From: SIG480 sp045595365 | GTDB lineage: Bacteria; Bacillota; Clostridia; Oscillospirales; JAAYXM01 | Assembly (NCBI GenBank): GCA_045595365.1 | Contig: JAZOAI010000033.1 | Coordinates: 1 to 64,000, forward strand | DNA: 64,000 bases | Direction: 5' to 3' | In this document: piece by piece, positions 52,351-60,166 of the stretch | How the letters are laid out: every line of letters starts with the position of its first letter | Position numbering within the stretch: position 1 is the first letter of the stretch | The notes under the pieces: model-generated | Databases searched by the model: none | What the model saw: the letters and a program-made list of their open reading frames with translations, nothing else | What the model was told of the DNA's origin: nothing | Position numbers and translations under genes: made by a program

Positions 52351-54807
52351 TTATTCAAGCCCTAAAAGCTTCGCCGCTTCCTCGCGCATTTTATACTTGA
52401 GGATTTTCCCCGCTGCGTTCATCGGGAAGCTCTTTACGAACATAAAATATCTCGGAACCTTATGGCGCGCTATGTGAGCGTTTCCAAACTCGCGCATCTC
52501 ATTCTCGTCAGCTTCCTCGCCGTCGTGGAGGATAATCCACGCACAGCACTCCTCACCGTATCTCTTGTCGGGAACGCCGACAACCTGAACGTCGCGAACC
52601 TTCGGGTTTGTGAGGTAGAATTCCTCTATCTCGCGTGGATACAGGTTTTCACCGCCGCGGATAATCATATCCTTGAGGCGGCCTGTGACCTTGTAATATC
52701 CGTCAGGAGTTCTGCAGCAGATGTCACCCGAATGGAGCCAGCCGTCGGCATCTATCGTCTGTGCGGTGGCGCGGGGCATTTTGTAGTACCCCTTCATTAT
52801 GTTAAATCCACGCGCTACAAATTCGCCGCTCTCCCCATCCGGAAGCTCTTCTCCCGTTTCGGGGTCAATAATCTTGCACTCAACTCCCGGGAACGCGCTT
52901 CCGACAGTTTCAACTCGGTGGTCGATATCCTCATTGACCTCGCCCATAGTGCAGCCCGGGGATGCCTCAGTCTGGCCGTAAACGCTTATAATCTCCTTCA
53001 TATTCATCTCATCTGCAGCGCGGCGCATAAGATCTGCAGGGCAGTTTGCGCCTGCCATTATGCCGGTGCGGATATGAGAGAAGTCTGTTTTTTGGAAATC
53101 CGGATGATTGAACATCGCAATAAACATCGTCGGGACTCCATTGAAGCAGGTTATTCTCTCGTCATTAACACAGGCGAGTGAGGATGCCGGAGAAAAGTAT
53201 GGCATCGGAAAGAGCGTTCCGCCGTGAGTCATCGTAGATGTCATGGAAAGAACCATCCCGAAGCAGTGGAACATCGGAACCTGAATCATCATACGGTCGG
53301 CAGTTGAGAGATCCATACGGTCGCCTATCGTTTTGCCGTTATTGACTATATTTCTGTGAGTGAGCATAACCCCCTTCGGGAACCCTGTTGTTCCTGAGGT
53401 GTATTGCATATTGCAGACATCGTCAGGCTCAACGAGCGATGCGCGGCGGCGCACCTCTTCCTTCGGAACATCAGCCGCGCGGGCAAGCATATCCTCCCAG
53501 GTGAGGCAGCCTGCCATTTCAAAGCCGACTGTTACTACATTCCTGAGAAACGGAAGGTTTTTTGCATAAAGCGGTTTTCCCGGCTGCAGGGTAGCAAGCT
53601 CAGGGCAAAGCTCCTCTATAATCTCGCGATAGTTTGTATCCTTGCAGTCTTCAATCATAACGAGCGTGTGGGTGTCTGACTGGCGAAGCAAGTATTCAAT
53701 CTCGTGGATTTTATATGCCGTATTGACAGTTACAAGAACTGCTCCGATTTTTGTTGTTGCCCAGAAGGTTATAAACCATTGGGGAACATTCGTCGCCCAT
53801 ATGGCAACGTGGTCTCCGGCTTTTACGCCAAGGGAAATGAGAGCCGCTGCCGCCTCATCAACATCGCGGCGAAATTCAGAATACGTTCTTGTGTAATCAA
53901 GTGTTGTATACTTAAAAGCATACTGGTCGGGGTACCTCTCTGCCATAGTGTCGAGAACCTGAGAGAAGGTCTTGTCTATTACCTCGTACTTTTCCCAGAC
54001 GTATGTCCCCGTTTTTGCTCTGTTATAGAACACATTCTCGCGGGAATTCTTTATTCCGCCGAGATTCTCAATGTAATTTGAAAAATGCGTCAGAACAATG
54101 TCTGCATCGTCAATTTCATCGTTCCAGGCAACAGAGATAAAGCCGTCATAGTTAAGCGACGAAAGCGCATCTATAACCTCTCCCACAGGGAGGTCTCCCT
54201 CTCCGATGAGGACATTTGTTTCACCCTTGCGGTCACCGAGTCTTACATACTTAATATATGCGCCAAGGTTTGTGATTGTATCCTCCGCACTTTCCCGTGC
54301 GCAGAAATATGTTTCTCTGACATCCCACGCCGCGCCGAGAGCTGCACTTGAGAAGAATTTTATTATGTCAATTACATTTTCCGTGTGCGAAAGATAGTCT
54401 GACGTTGAGAGAAGAATTTGCACATCTGAGCCTTCTGCCCGCTCAATTGCAGGAGAAAGCCTTTTTTCGAGAAGCCTAAAATCCGTTTCCTTTTCAATAT
54501 GGACAATCACGCTCGGGATACCTGCACTAAGTGCCATATCAACATATCTTTTTACAGCTTCTCCGTCAGCCTCGTCTGAATCAAGAGCATACGGATATAT
54601 AAGCGACGACACCTCAAGGGCGCGGTTTAAAAGCTTGCGTTTTGAATCAGAAACCTTGCCGCTTCTGAGAATGCTGTCAGGATGATTCATCCTTTCTTTT
54701 TCGGCATCGTATATCTCAAAGCCTGAAAATCCATAGTCATAAGCATACTTGCAGACATCGAGAAAGGTGGCACACCTGATGTTTTTTGTCGAAAAGGTGA
54801 ATTTCAT
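52351..54807 (-). CDS. TIM-barrel / acyl-CoA synthetase fusion (Leu T-box unit)
   Basis: An 818-residue two-part protein. Residues 1-265 resemble sugar-phosphate isomerase/AP-endonuclease-2 TIM barrels but lack the metal site: the strand Glu is replaced (ILLSTSDYLS), DxxH reads DVRE, the VHxKD strand reads YVRLGDRKG and the last VE reads SVAWND; LIGEGDLPVGEVIDAL is kept. From about 290 an ANL acyl-CoA synthetase follows: MQYTSGTTGFPKGVMLTH, YGQTEASPG, TGRLKDMIIRGGENLYPREI, catalytic Lys in NAAGKILKYKM. It is of the medium-chain fatty-acid type, different from the XRE-cupin pair. Leu T-box control suggests isovalerate. The ATG at 54807 follows GAGGAGG and overlaps the leuA-like stop region. 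Confidence 0.85.
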   Translation of the reverse strand: MKFTFSTKNIRCATFLDVCKYAYDYGFSGFEIYDAEKERMNHPDSILRSGKVSDSKRKLLNRALEVSSLIYPYALDSDEADGEAVKRYVDMALSAGIPSVIVHIEKETDFRLLEKRLSPAIERAEGSDVQILLSTSDYLSHTENVIDIIKFFSSAALGAAWDVRETYFCARESAEDTITNLGAYIKYVRLGDRKGETNVLIGEGDLPVGEVIDALSSLNYDGFISVAWNDEIDDADIVLTHFSNYIENLGGIKNSRENVFYNRAKTGTYVWEKYEVIDKTFSQVLDTMAERYPDQYAFKYTTLDYTRTYSEFRRDVDEAAAALISLGVKAGDHVAIWATNVPQWFITFWATTKIGAVLVTVNTAYKIHEIEYLLRQSDTHTLVMIEDCKDTNYREIIEELCPELATLQPGKPLYAKNLPFLRNVVTVGFEMAGCLTWEDMLARAADVPKEEVRRRASLVEPDDVCNMQYTSGTTGFPKGVMLTHRNIVNNGKTIGDRMDLSTADRMMIQVPMFHCFGMVLSMTSTMTHGGTLFPMPYFSPASSLACVNDERITCFNGVPTMFIAMFNHPDFQKTDFSHIRTGIMAGANCPADLMRRAADEMNMKEIISVYGQTEASPGCTMGEVNEDIDHRVETVGSAFPGVECKIIDPETGEELPDGESGEFVARGFNIMKGYYKMPRATAQTIDADGWLHSGDICCRTPDGYYKVTGRLKDMIIRGGENLYPREIEEFYLTNPKVRDVQVVGVPDKRYGEECCAWIILHDGEEADENEMREFGNAHIARHKVPRYFMFVKSFPMNAAGKILKYKMREEAAKLLGLE

Positions 54808-54808
54808 A

Positions 54809-56200
54809 TTAATCCTCCTCAAAAACAATCTTGTTGAGTGCATTGATATATGCACGGATGCTTGCCGCTACAATGTCAGTGGAAATTCCGTTGCCTGAAT
54901 AGAGCTTCCCGTGGCTGCGCAGACGGACAAGAGCAGATCCGAGAGCTTCCTTGCCCTCTGTAACCGCCTGAATCTGGAAGTCGTCAAGCTCGTAGTGGTA
55001 ACCCACGCTCTGCTCAATAGCGCGGAAAACAGAGTCAATCGGCCCGTCACCCGTGCTGACTCCGTGAAGGAGCTTATCGCCCGTGCGGAGAGTTACCTGC
55101 GACATAGAGTCTGCGAGGTTTCCGCAAGTTGTTGTGTAACTCTCGAGATGATATTTTGACGGCGCCTGCATAGCAAAGCTTGCAATAAGAGCTTCAAGCT
55201 CTTTTGCTCCGACACTTCCCTTTTTCTCACAAACCTGAGAAAGCGCGGAATGAACATTCCCGCAATCCTCATCTGTCAGGTCATAGCCGAGGATCCGCGC
55301 AGCTTCTGCCACCTGGGTGATTGTGCTGTCTGTTGTGAGGAAAATCGAGCTTTTTGAACCGTCTTCTGATGTTTCTTCAGTCTTAACGCTGTGGTTGATT
55401 TTCTTAAGCAACGCTTCCGTATCCGAATGAACCTGAGTGTTTTTAAGCCCTGTGAAGATGCCAAAGCTCTCCCCTCTTTTGCTGATCGCATCGGAAAGCT
55501 CGCCCGTTATGAGGGTTGATGAACCGCAGAGGGCGCACTTAAGCCCCGAAGCACCTGCTTCGATCGCTGAAATCGCTGTTGCGACCGCCATTCTGAGGTT
55601 GTTTGAAACAGAAACACAGACCGAAACCGAAACCTTACCCGAAATCCTGCCCACAAGCTCTGCCATTTCTGCAGGGAGGAAAACTCCCGCATCATCACAG
55701 AGAGTTACGCTTCCTGCACCGGCGCGCTCAGCTTCTAAAACGCAATTTTCGAGAAACTCGAGGTTTGCGCGGGTTGCATCAAGCGCAACAAACTCAACAT
55801 CGCTGCATAATGCTTTTGCATTTGCTACAAGCTCTGAAATTTTAGTGAGCATTTTTTCAGCCTTGATGTGGTATGTATACTCCATCGAAACAGTCGATGT
55901 GGGAAGCGCGACCTGAAGCCGCGGGTGTGCAGCGTCTTTTATGCACTCCCACGCCTGTTCCGCTTCGGCTTCTGAAAAACCGACAGGAATTGCAACGATG
56001 CAATCCTTGAGGGTTGAGGAAATTGTTTTATATATAATGGTGTCCTCGCGAAGCTTTTTAATCGGAGCGAGCTCAACAACGTCAACTCCGCAAGCCTCCG
56101 CGCAAGCCGCAATAGCTGTTTTTTCACGGAAAAGAAGATTTGCCTCGCGCTCGTTTGCAAGGTTTTTGAGAGTAATGTCTGCAATAGTGATTTTTTTCAT
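54809..56200 (-). CDS. LeuA-like protein without catalytic metal ligands
   Basis: A 463-residue homologue of 2-isopropylmalate/citramalate synthases. The barrel (residues 1-300) is recognisable (DATRANLEFLENCVLEAERA, DDAGVFLPAEMAELV) but the first strand reads ADITLKNLANE where synthases have DTTLRDGEQ, the HxHND element reads VSVSNNLRMAVA, and GERxGN is gone, so all four divalent-metal ligands are missing. The LeuA dimer (leucine-binding) domain is well kept: GDGPIDSVFRAIEQ, AVTEGKEALGSALVRL and GNGISTDIVAASIRAYINAL. It is most likely a non-catalytic leucine sensor or scaffold. The frame is intact. The ATG at 56200 has AAAGGAG eight to nine bases upstream. First gene of the Leu T-box unit. 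Confidence 0.85.
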   Translation of the reverse strand: MKKITIADITLKNLANEREANLLFREKTAIAACAEACGVDVVELAPIKKLREDTIIYKTISSTLKDCIVAIPVGFSEAEAEQAWECIKDAAHPRLQVALPTSTVSMEYTYHIKAEKMLTKISELVANAKALCSDVEFVALDATRANLEFLENCVLEAERAGAGSVTLCDDAGVFLPAEMAELVGRISGKVSVSVCVSVSNNLRMAVATAISAIEAGASGLKCALCGSSTLITGELSDAISKRGESFGIFTGLKNTQVHSDTEALLKKINHSVKTEETSEDGSKSSIFLTTDSTITQVAEAARILGYDLTDEDCGNVHSALSQVCEKKGSVGAKELEALIASFAMQAPSKYHLESYTTTCGNLADSMSQVTLRTGDKLLHGVSTGDGPIDSVFRAIEQSVGYHYELDDFQIQAVTEGKEALGSALVRLRSHGKLYSGNGISTDIVAASIRAYINALNKIVFEED

Positions 56201-56244
56201 CGAAAAAACTCCTTTCAAAATTCAAGGGTTCGGGCTTTCGCAAC

Positions 56245-56527
56245 AAAAAACGCCTTCGCCTCATTGTTGCTTCAAAGAGACGAAAGCGTTAAATTTAAAA
56301 TTTAACTTTCCGCGGTACCACTCTTTTTCATCCGTTTCGGATGCCCTTAGATGCCAGCACATCTTAACTCTGTTACGGGAGTGCCCGTCTGCCCCTACAA
56401 TTTGAAGTTCACGGCAGCCGCTCCGCGGTGAGTTCTGCAAGTCTTTTCCAATGCCTTGCACCAACCGGCATCTCTCTTCAGATAAAAGAATTTTGCATAC
56501 TATTCCGCATCACTGCGTTTTTATTTG
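56245..56527 (-). promoter_or_regulatory. T-box leader, specifier CUC (Leu)
   Basis: T-box GAGTGGTACCGCGG (56324-56311) and terminator stem CGCUUUCGUCUC / GAGGCGAAGGCG with six U (56288-56245). The specifier loop between UGCAA/UUGCA and GCGG/CCGC has the AAUAGUA S-turn strand opposite GAA-CUC-A; triplet CUC at 56432-56430, six bases before GAGC. It has diverged from the Val and Ile leaders. Leucine starvation should induce the LeuA-like and TIM-acyl-CoA synthetase genes. The 56201-56564 gap holds only this leader and its promoter. Confidence 0.93.
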
Positions 56528-56533
56528 GTAAAC

Positions 56534-56562
56534 ATTTTATCATATAGCTTCTCTTTTGTCAA
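56534..56562 (-). promoter_or_regulatory. promoter of the Leu T-box unit
   Basis: TTGACA (56562-56557), 17-base spacer, TAAAAT (56539-56534), immediately beside the stop of the upstream yaiI gene. Confidence 0.9.
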
Positions 56563-56564
56563 GA

Positions 56565-57017
56565 TTATTTTTTCATACTTTGTATTTTCAGGCGCAGGGT
56601 TTCTTCAAACTTACTATCCTGAGATTTTTCTCTTTTTGGTGCGCCGCGAAGCCGACCTCCTGCGTTTCTGATTTTCTTTGCGGTATGCCGCGCAAGGAGT
56701 AGCGCATCTATGTTAACTTCCGTATACTCAAGCCCATCCTGATTGATGACACACGCACCGCGCGATAGCGCCATTGATGCAAGCCCGTAGTCCTGCGTTA
56801 TAACAATATCTCCCTGCCTTGCAAAATTTACAAGGCAAAAATCTGCGCTGTCGGCACCTTTTGGGACTATATGAGTCTCAGCACCCTCACGGTTAAACTC
56901 ATGCGAGCTGTCGCAAAAAATATGGCACTCTGCATTCTCTTCGCGCGAAACTTTCAGGCATATATTGACAACGGGGCAACCGTCTGCATCTATAAGAATC
57001 CTCATTTTAGCGCTCAT
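56565..57017 (-). CDS. YaiI/YqxD (DUF188) family protein
   Basis: A 150-residue member of the UPF0178 family: RILIDADGCPVVNICLKVS at the start, then GADSADFCLVNFARQGDIVITQDYGLASMALSRGA with the conserved Asp pattern, and RNAGGRLRGAPKREKSQD near the end. The fold resembles PIN nucleases, but no activity is established. The start is unclear: ATG at 57017 lies five bases after the preceding stop without a good SD; MRILIDADGC four codons later is the family start. Confidence 0.85.
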   Translation of the reverse strand: MSAKMRILIDADGCPVVNICLKVSREENAECHIFCDSSHEFNREGAETHIVPKGADSADFCLVNFARQGDIVITQDYGLASMALSRGACVINQDGLEYTEVNIDALLLARHTAKKIRNAGGRLRGAPKREKSQDSKFEETLRLKIQSMKK

Positions 57018-57022
57018 TAACT

Positions 57023-57883
57023 TTAAAATGTCACGGTGTGGGTAAGCGTTTCGCGCTCACCCTTTTTCAATGTGCGGATTCTGTATTTCTTTGAAAAATC
57101 ATCGACGCGCTTCCACGAAAGGTCAGGCGCGCCTGCCCACGGTTCTATGCACACATACTCAGCTTTTGGCTCTCTCCACACAAGAAGCGTATCAAAGCCC
57201 GGGAAAGCCACGTGAACAAAGCTTCCGTCGCGGTCGTCGCGCAGAGCAATTCCGCGAGATTTTATATCGAAGAAAATAAGCGCATCAACGGCAAAGAATT
57301 CTTCCTTCAATTTAAGCTCGCGCGTGTCTTCAAAACACGGCAAAGGTTTTTCTGAGATTCCTGCCTCAGGCAGAACCTCATACCTCATAAGCGTTTCTTT
57401 TTCATCAAGCACAAGGCTGTAATTCTCGATCGCGCCATCTATCGCAAAACCTTCATGAGAGCCCGCAGAATAGTACATATTCCCGTCTGTCTTGTTGTCC
57501 GCGGTAAAATCAACCACGAGCTTTCTGCCGCAGACGGTGTATGTCACACGGAATTCAAAATCAAACGGATACTGCTTTCGTGTTTCGGCGTTTGACTTCA
57601 AAAGAAAGGTCACTCTGTCCTCGCCTTTATCTTCAACATCAAACTCCATTTTGCTTGCAAATCCGTGCATATCCATTGAGTATTCCTTACCATTGAAGGT
57701 GTACTTTCCGTCTTCGAGGAAGCTGACTATAGGAAAGAGAATCGGAGACTTATCTTCCCATATTTCCGGGTCTCCGCACCAGATATATTCCTTGCCTGCG
57801 GCATCTTTTACGGAATCAATCTCCGCACCTTTTGTTTTTATGGCAACAGAAAGCTCATCACTCTTTATTGTTATTACAGACAT
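57023..57883 (-). CDS. aldose 1-epimerase family protein (LacX-like)
   Basis: A 286-residue galactose-mutarotase-fold protein beginning VITIKSDELSVAIKTKGAEI. DMHGFASKMEF carries the conserved His, AGSHEGFAID the second His, and VCIEPWAGAPD the Glu base region near 255, so catalytic residues appear present. LacX-like members have unknown sugar substrates. It is followed closely by yaiI and preceded by ftsQ (27-base gap). Confidence 0.85.
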   Translation of the reverse strand: MSVITIKSDELSVAIKTKGAEIDSVKDAAGKEYIWCGDPEIWEDKSPILFPIVSFLEDGKYTFNGKEYSMDMHGFASKMEFDVEDKGEDRVTFLLKSNAETRKQYPFDFEFRVTYTVCGRKLVVDFTADNKTDGNMYYSAGSHEGFAIDGAIENYSLVLDEKETLMRYEVLPEAGISEKPLPCFEDTRELKLKEEFFAVDALIFFDIKSRGIALRDDRDGSFVHVAFPGFDTLLVWREPKAEYVCIEPWAGAPDLSWKRVDDFSKKYRIRTLKKGERETLTHTVTF

Positions 57884-57910
57884 TTTTAAAATCTCCTTTG
57901 TGTTTCTCTC

Positions 57911-58792
57911 TTATTGTGATTGTTCCGGCGAAGGTTCTTCATCCGTATTCTCCGGAGCTTCCAGAGTAGGCTCCTCATTCTTCTCTTCATTCTGCTGTGG
58001 GCGTATCTGTTCTGAGGCAACCTTTTCCTTTAAATCAATATTTGAATCAGGCTTAAACCTCGCCTCTTTGACAGCACTGACGTTTATGGTGCCCTTGTCA
58101 AACTCGGCAAGCTCTCCGATAACTGCGCGGAGCATCTCAATTTTTTTGCCGAGCTGCTCGGTATCACCGAGACTTACAAGAAATCTGTCTCCGTAGACAA
58201 GGTTTATATCGTATAATTTGTCAATCTCTATCCTCACTATATTGGGAGATAATTGCGCAAATTCAAGAGCAGAAAGAACCTCACAGAGCGGGGCAAGCTG
58301 CGCTTCGTTCTTCAAAATCAGCGCACCTCCCACATGAGGGGTCACAACCTCTGCACCCGCTATTTTCGGAAGTTTAACCTCACTATCTGCTTCAAGCATT
58401 TCGAGTATATATCCCTTTTTGTCAATGAGCCAGCGGTTTCCGTCTGACATGATATACGCCGCAGGGATTCGTTCTGTTATTTCAAACGTAAACGTGTCGG
58501 GCAGCTTGCGGCGGATTTTTATCTGCTCAATATACGGGAATTCCTCAAGTATCCTTTCCGCGACATCGAATTTATTTATCATAAACATATTGTCGCCAGT
58601 CTCTATCCCCGATATCTCTATTATTTTTTCGGAATCATATCTCGTTGTCCCCGAGACGTGGATTTCCGCGACCTTCAGGAATACGGTAACCGACATAACA
58701 ATGGCAGCTATAACAATGCAGAAGGTCAAAAACGACAAAAAGAACCCGCCGCTCTTTCTCCTTCGCCTTCTTCTGTGTCTTCTCGCCGCCAT
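57911..58792 (-). CDS. ftsQ: cell division protein FtsQ/DivIB
   Basis: A 293-residue bitopic division protein: very basic cytoplasmic start (MAARRHRRRRRRK), one membrane segment (residues about 17-40), an extracytoplasmic POTRA domain (VAEIHVSGTTRYDSEKIIEI) and FtsQ domain, and an acidic, Glu/Pro-rich tail. It recruits the FtsLB/FtsW-FtsI complex. It stands six bases after murA, as in many dcw clusters. Confidence 0.92.
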   Translation of the reverse strand: MAARRHRRRRRRKSGGFFLSFLTFCIVIAAIVMSVTVFLKVAEIHVSGTTRYDSEKIIEISGIETGDNMFMINKFDVAERILEEFPYIEQIKIRRKLPDTFTFEITERIPAAYIMSDGNRWLIDKKGYILEMLEADSEVKLPKIAGAEVVTPHVGGALILKNEAQLAPLCEVLSALEFAQLSPNIVRIEIDKLYDINLVYGDRFLVSLGDTEQLGKKIEMLRAVIGELAEFDKGTINVSAVKEARFKPDSNIDLKEKVASEQIRPQQNEEKNEEPTLEAPENTDEEPSPEQSQ

Positions 58793-58798
58793 TTGTCT

Positions 58799-60064
58799 TC
58801 ACCTCTCTTTTGTCTGTATCCTTTTTATATCCGCGCCAAGCGCCGACATACTATCTTCTATTTTTTCATATCCTCGGTCTATGTGGCAGAGGTTCCCTAT
58901 TCTGCTTTCTCCCTCCGCTGCCGCAGCCGCAATAACAAGTGCCGCGCCACCTCTTAAGTCCGTCGCCTCCGCTTCGCACCCAAAAAGGCCTGAAACTCCG
59001 TTTACAAGCGCAACATTGCCTTCTATCCGTATATCTGCGCCCATTCTGACAAGCCCGCCGACATGGCGGTATCTGCCGTCAAAAATATTTTCTATAAAAA
59101 CGGAAGTCCCTTTGCATTTCGTTGTAAGTGCCATCATAGGGGGCTGTGCATCAGTCGGAAAACCCGGGTACGGCATTGTCCTGATTGTCCGCAGAGCTGA
59201 CAGAGGGCCGAACCGTCTGATATTCACAAAATCCTTTCCGACAGAAACCTCGCACCCTACTCCCTCTATAAGTGACAGAACGTTTGAAATATGCTCCGGC
59301 ATTATTTTTTCAACCGCAACATTCCCCCCGCACAGCGCGGCGGCACACATATATGTCGCGGCACATATTCTGTCGGGGATTACTGTATATTCAACCGACG
59401 AAAGTGGCCGTTTCCCGATAATTGTAATCGTGGAGCTTCCCGCGCCGTATACTTCCGCGCCCATCGCGCGCAGAAAATTCTGGAGATCCTCAATCTCAGG
59501 CTCGCGCGCGGCGTTCACGATTCTCGTTCTCCCCTCGCATGCAGTTGCGGCAAGCATTGTATTCTCCGTTGCACCGACACTCGGGAACGACAAAACCACA
59601 TCTCTGCCGCGAAGGCGCCTTGCCTCGCAGGTTATCGCGCCCCCTTCCTCACTTACCCTTGCGCCAAGCATTCGCATTGACGAAAGATGAAGGTCGATGG
59701 GCCGAGCACCAAGCTCACACCCTCCGGGCGCAAAAAGCGAGACTTTGCCGAGCCGTGCAAGAAGCGCTCCCATAAAAATGACTGACGAGCGCATCTCACG
59801 CATCAGCTTATCGGGTATTTTGCAATTACTCGCATCTTTCGAGTCGACAGTTACAGTGTCGCCGTCAACGGTCACGCTACAACCGATACAACGAAGTATT
59901 TCTATTGCCGCATTGACATCTGAAAGACGCGGACAATTATGTATTTCACTTATTCCCGCATTCAAAATGGTTGCCGCGAGAATCGGCAAAACACTGTTCT
60001 TTGAGCCGTGTACGGAAACCTTTCCCGAGAGGCTCCTTCCTCCGTTTATAATCAATGTGCCCAT
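58799..60064 (-). CDS. murA: UDP-N-acetylglucosamine 1-carboxyvinyltransferase
   Basis: A 421-residue enzyme of the first committed step of peptidoglycan synthesis, adding enolpyruvate to UDP-GlcNAc. Key marks are GGRSLSGKVSVHGSKNSVLP (Lys22 region), the loop FAPGGCELGARPIDLHLSSM with the catalytic, fosfomycin-reactive Cys near residue 113, and MPYPGFPTDAQPPMMAL. About 100 bases of unassigned sequence separate it from murG. Confidence 0.96.
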   Translation of the reverse strand: MGTLIINGGRSLSGKVSVHGSKNSVLPILAATILNAGISEIHNCPRLSDVNAAIEILRCIGCSVTVDGDTVTVDSKDASNCKIPDKLMREMRSSVIFMGALLARLGKVSLFAPGGCELGARPIDLHLSSMRMLGARVSEEGGAITCEARRLRGRDVVLSFPSVGATENTMLAATACEGRTRIVNAAREPEIEDLQNFLRAMGAEVYGAGSSTITIIGKRPLSSVEYTVIPDRICAATYMCAAALCGGNVAVEKIMPEHISNVLSLIEGVGCEVSVGKDFVNIRRFGPLSALRTIRTMPYPGFPTDAQPPMMALTTKCKGTSVFIENIFDGRYRHVGGLVRMGADIRIEGNVALVNGVSGLFGCEAEATDLRGGAALVIAAAAAEGESRIGNLCHIDRGYEKIEDSMSALGADIKRIQTKER

Positions 60065-60166
60065 AGCAAGAAAGCACCCTCCTACTTCTTAATGTCATTC
60101 CGACATCGTTTTCACTGCATTTTATGCCACAGTGACAAAATAGGTTACTTTCCTGCTCCCCGCAGT

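Noticed and set aside
52462..53181. A 239-residue plus-strand frame opposite the TIM-acyl-CoA synthetase gene
   Set aside because: It mirrors a conserved coding region and has no recognisable domain or start signal.
54809..56200. The LeuA-like gene as a pseudogene
   Set aside because: Although active-site residues are missing, the frame is intact over normal length, the C-terminal domain is conserved, and the gene has a strong RBS, promoter and specific T-box.
47061..56200. Reading the cluster as amino acid fermentation (Stickland-type oxidation)
   Set aside because: T-box control induces genes when the amino acid is lacking, and ATP-consuming synthetases run in the acid-to-CoA direction, both opposite to what catabolism needs.
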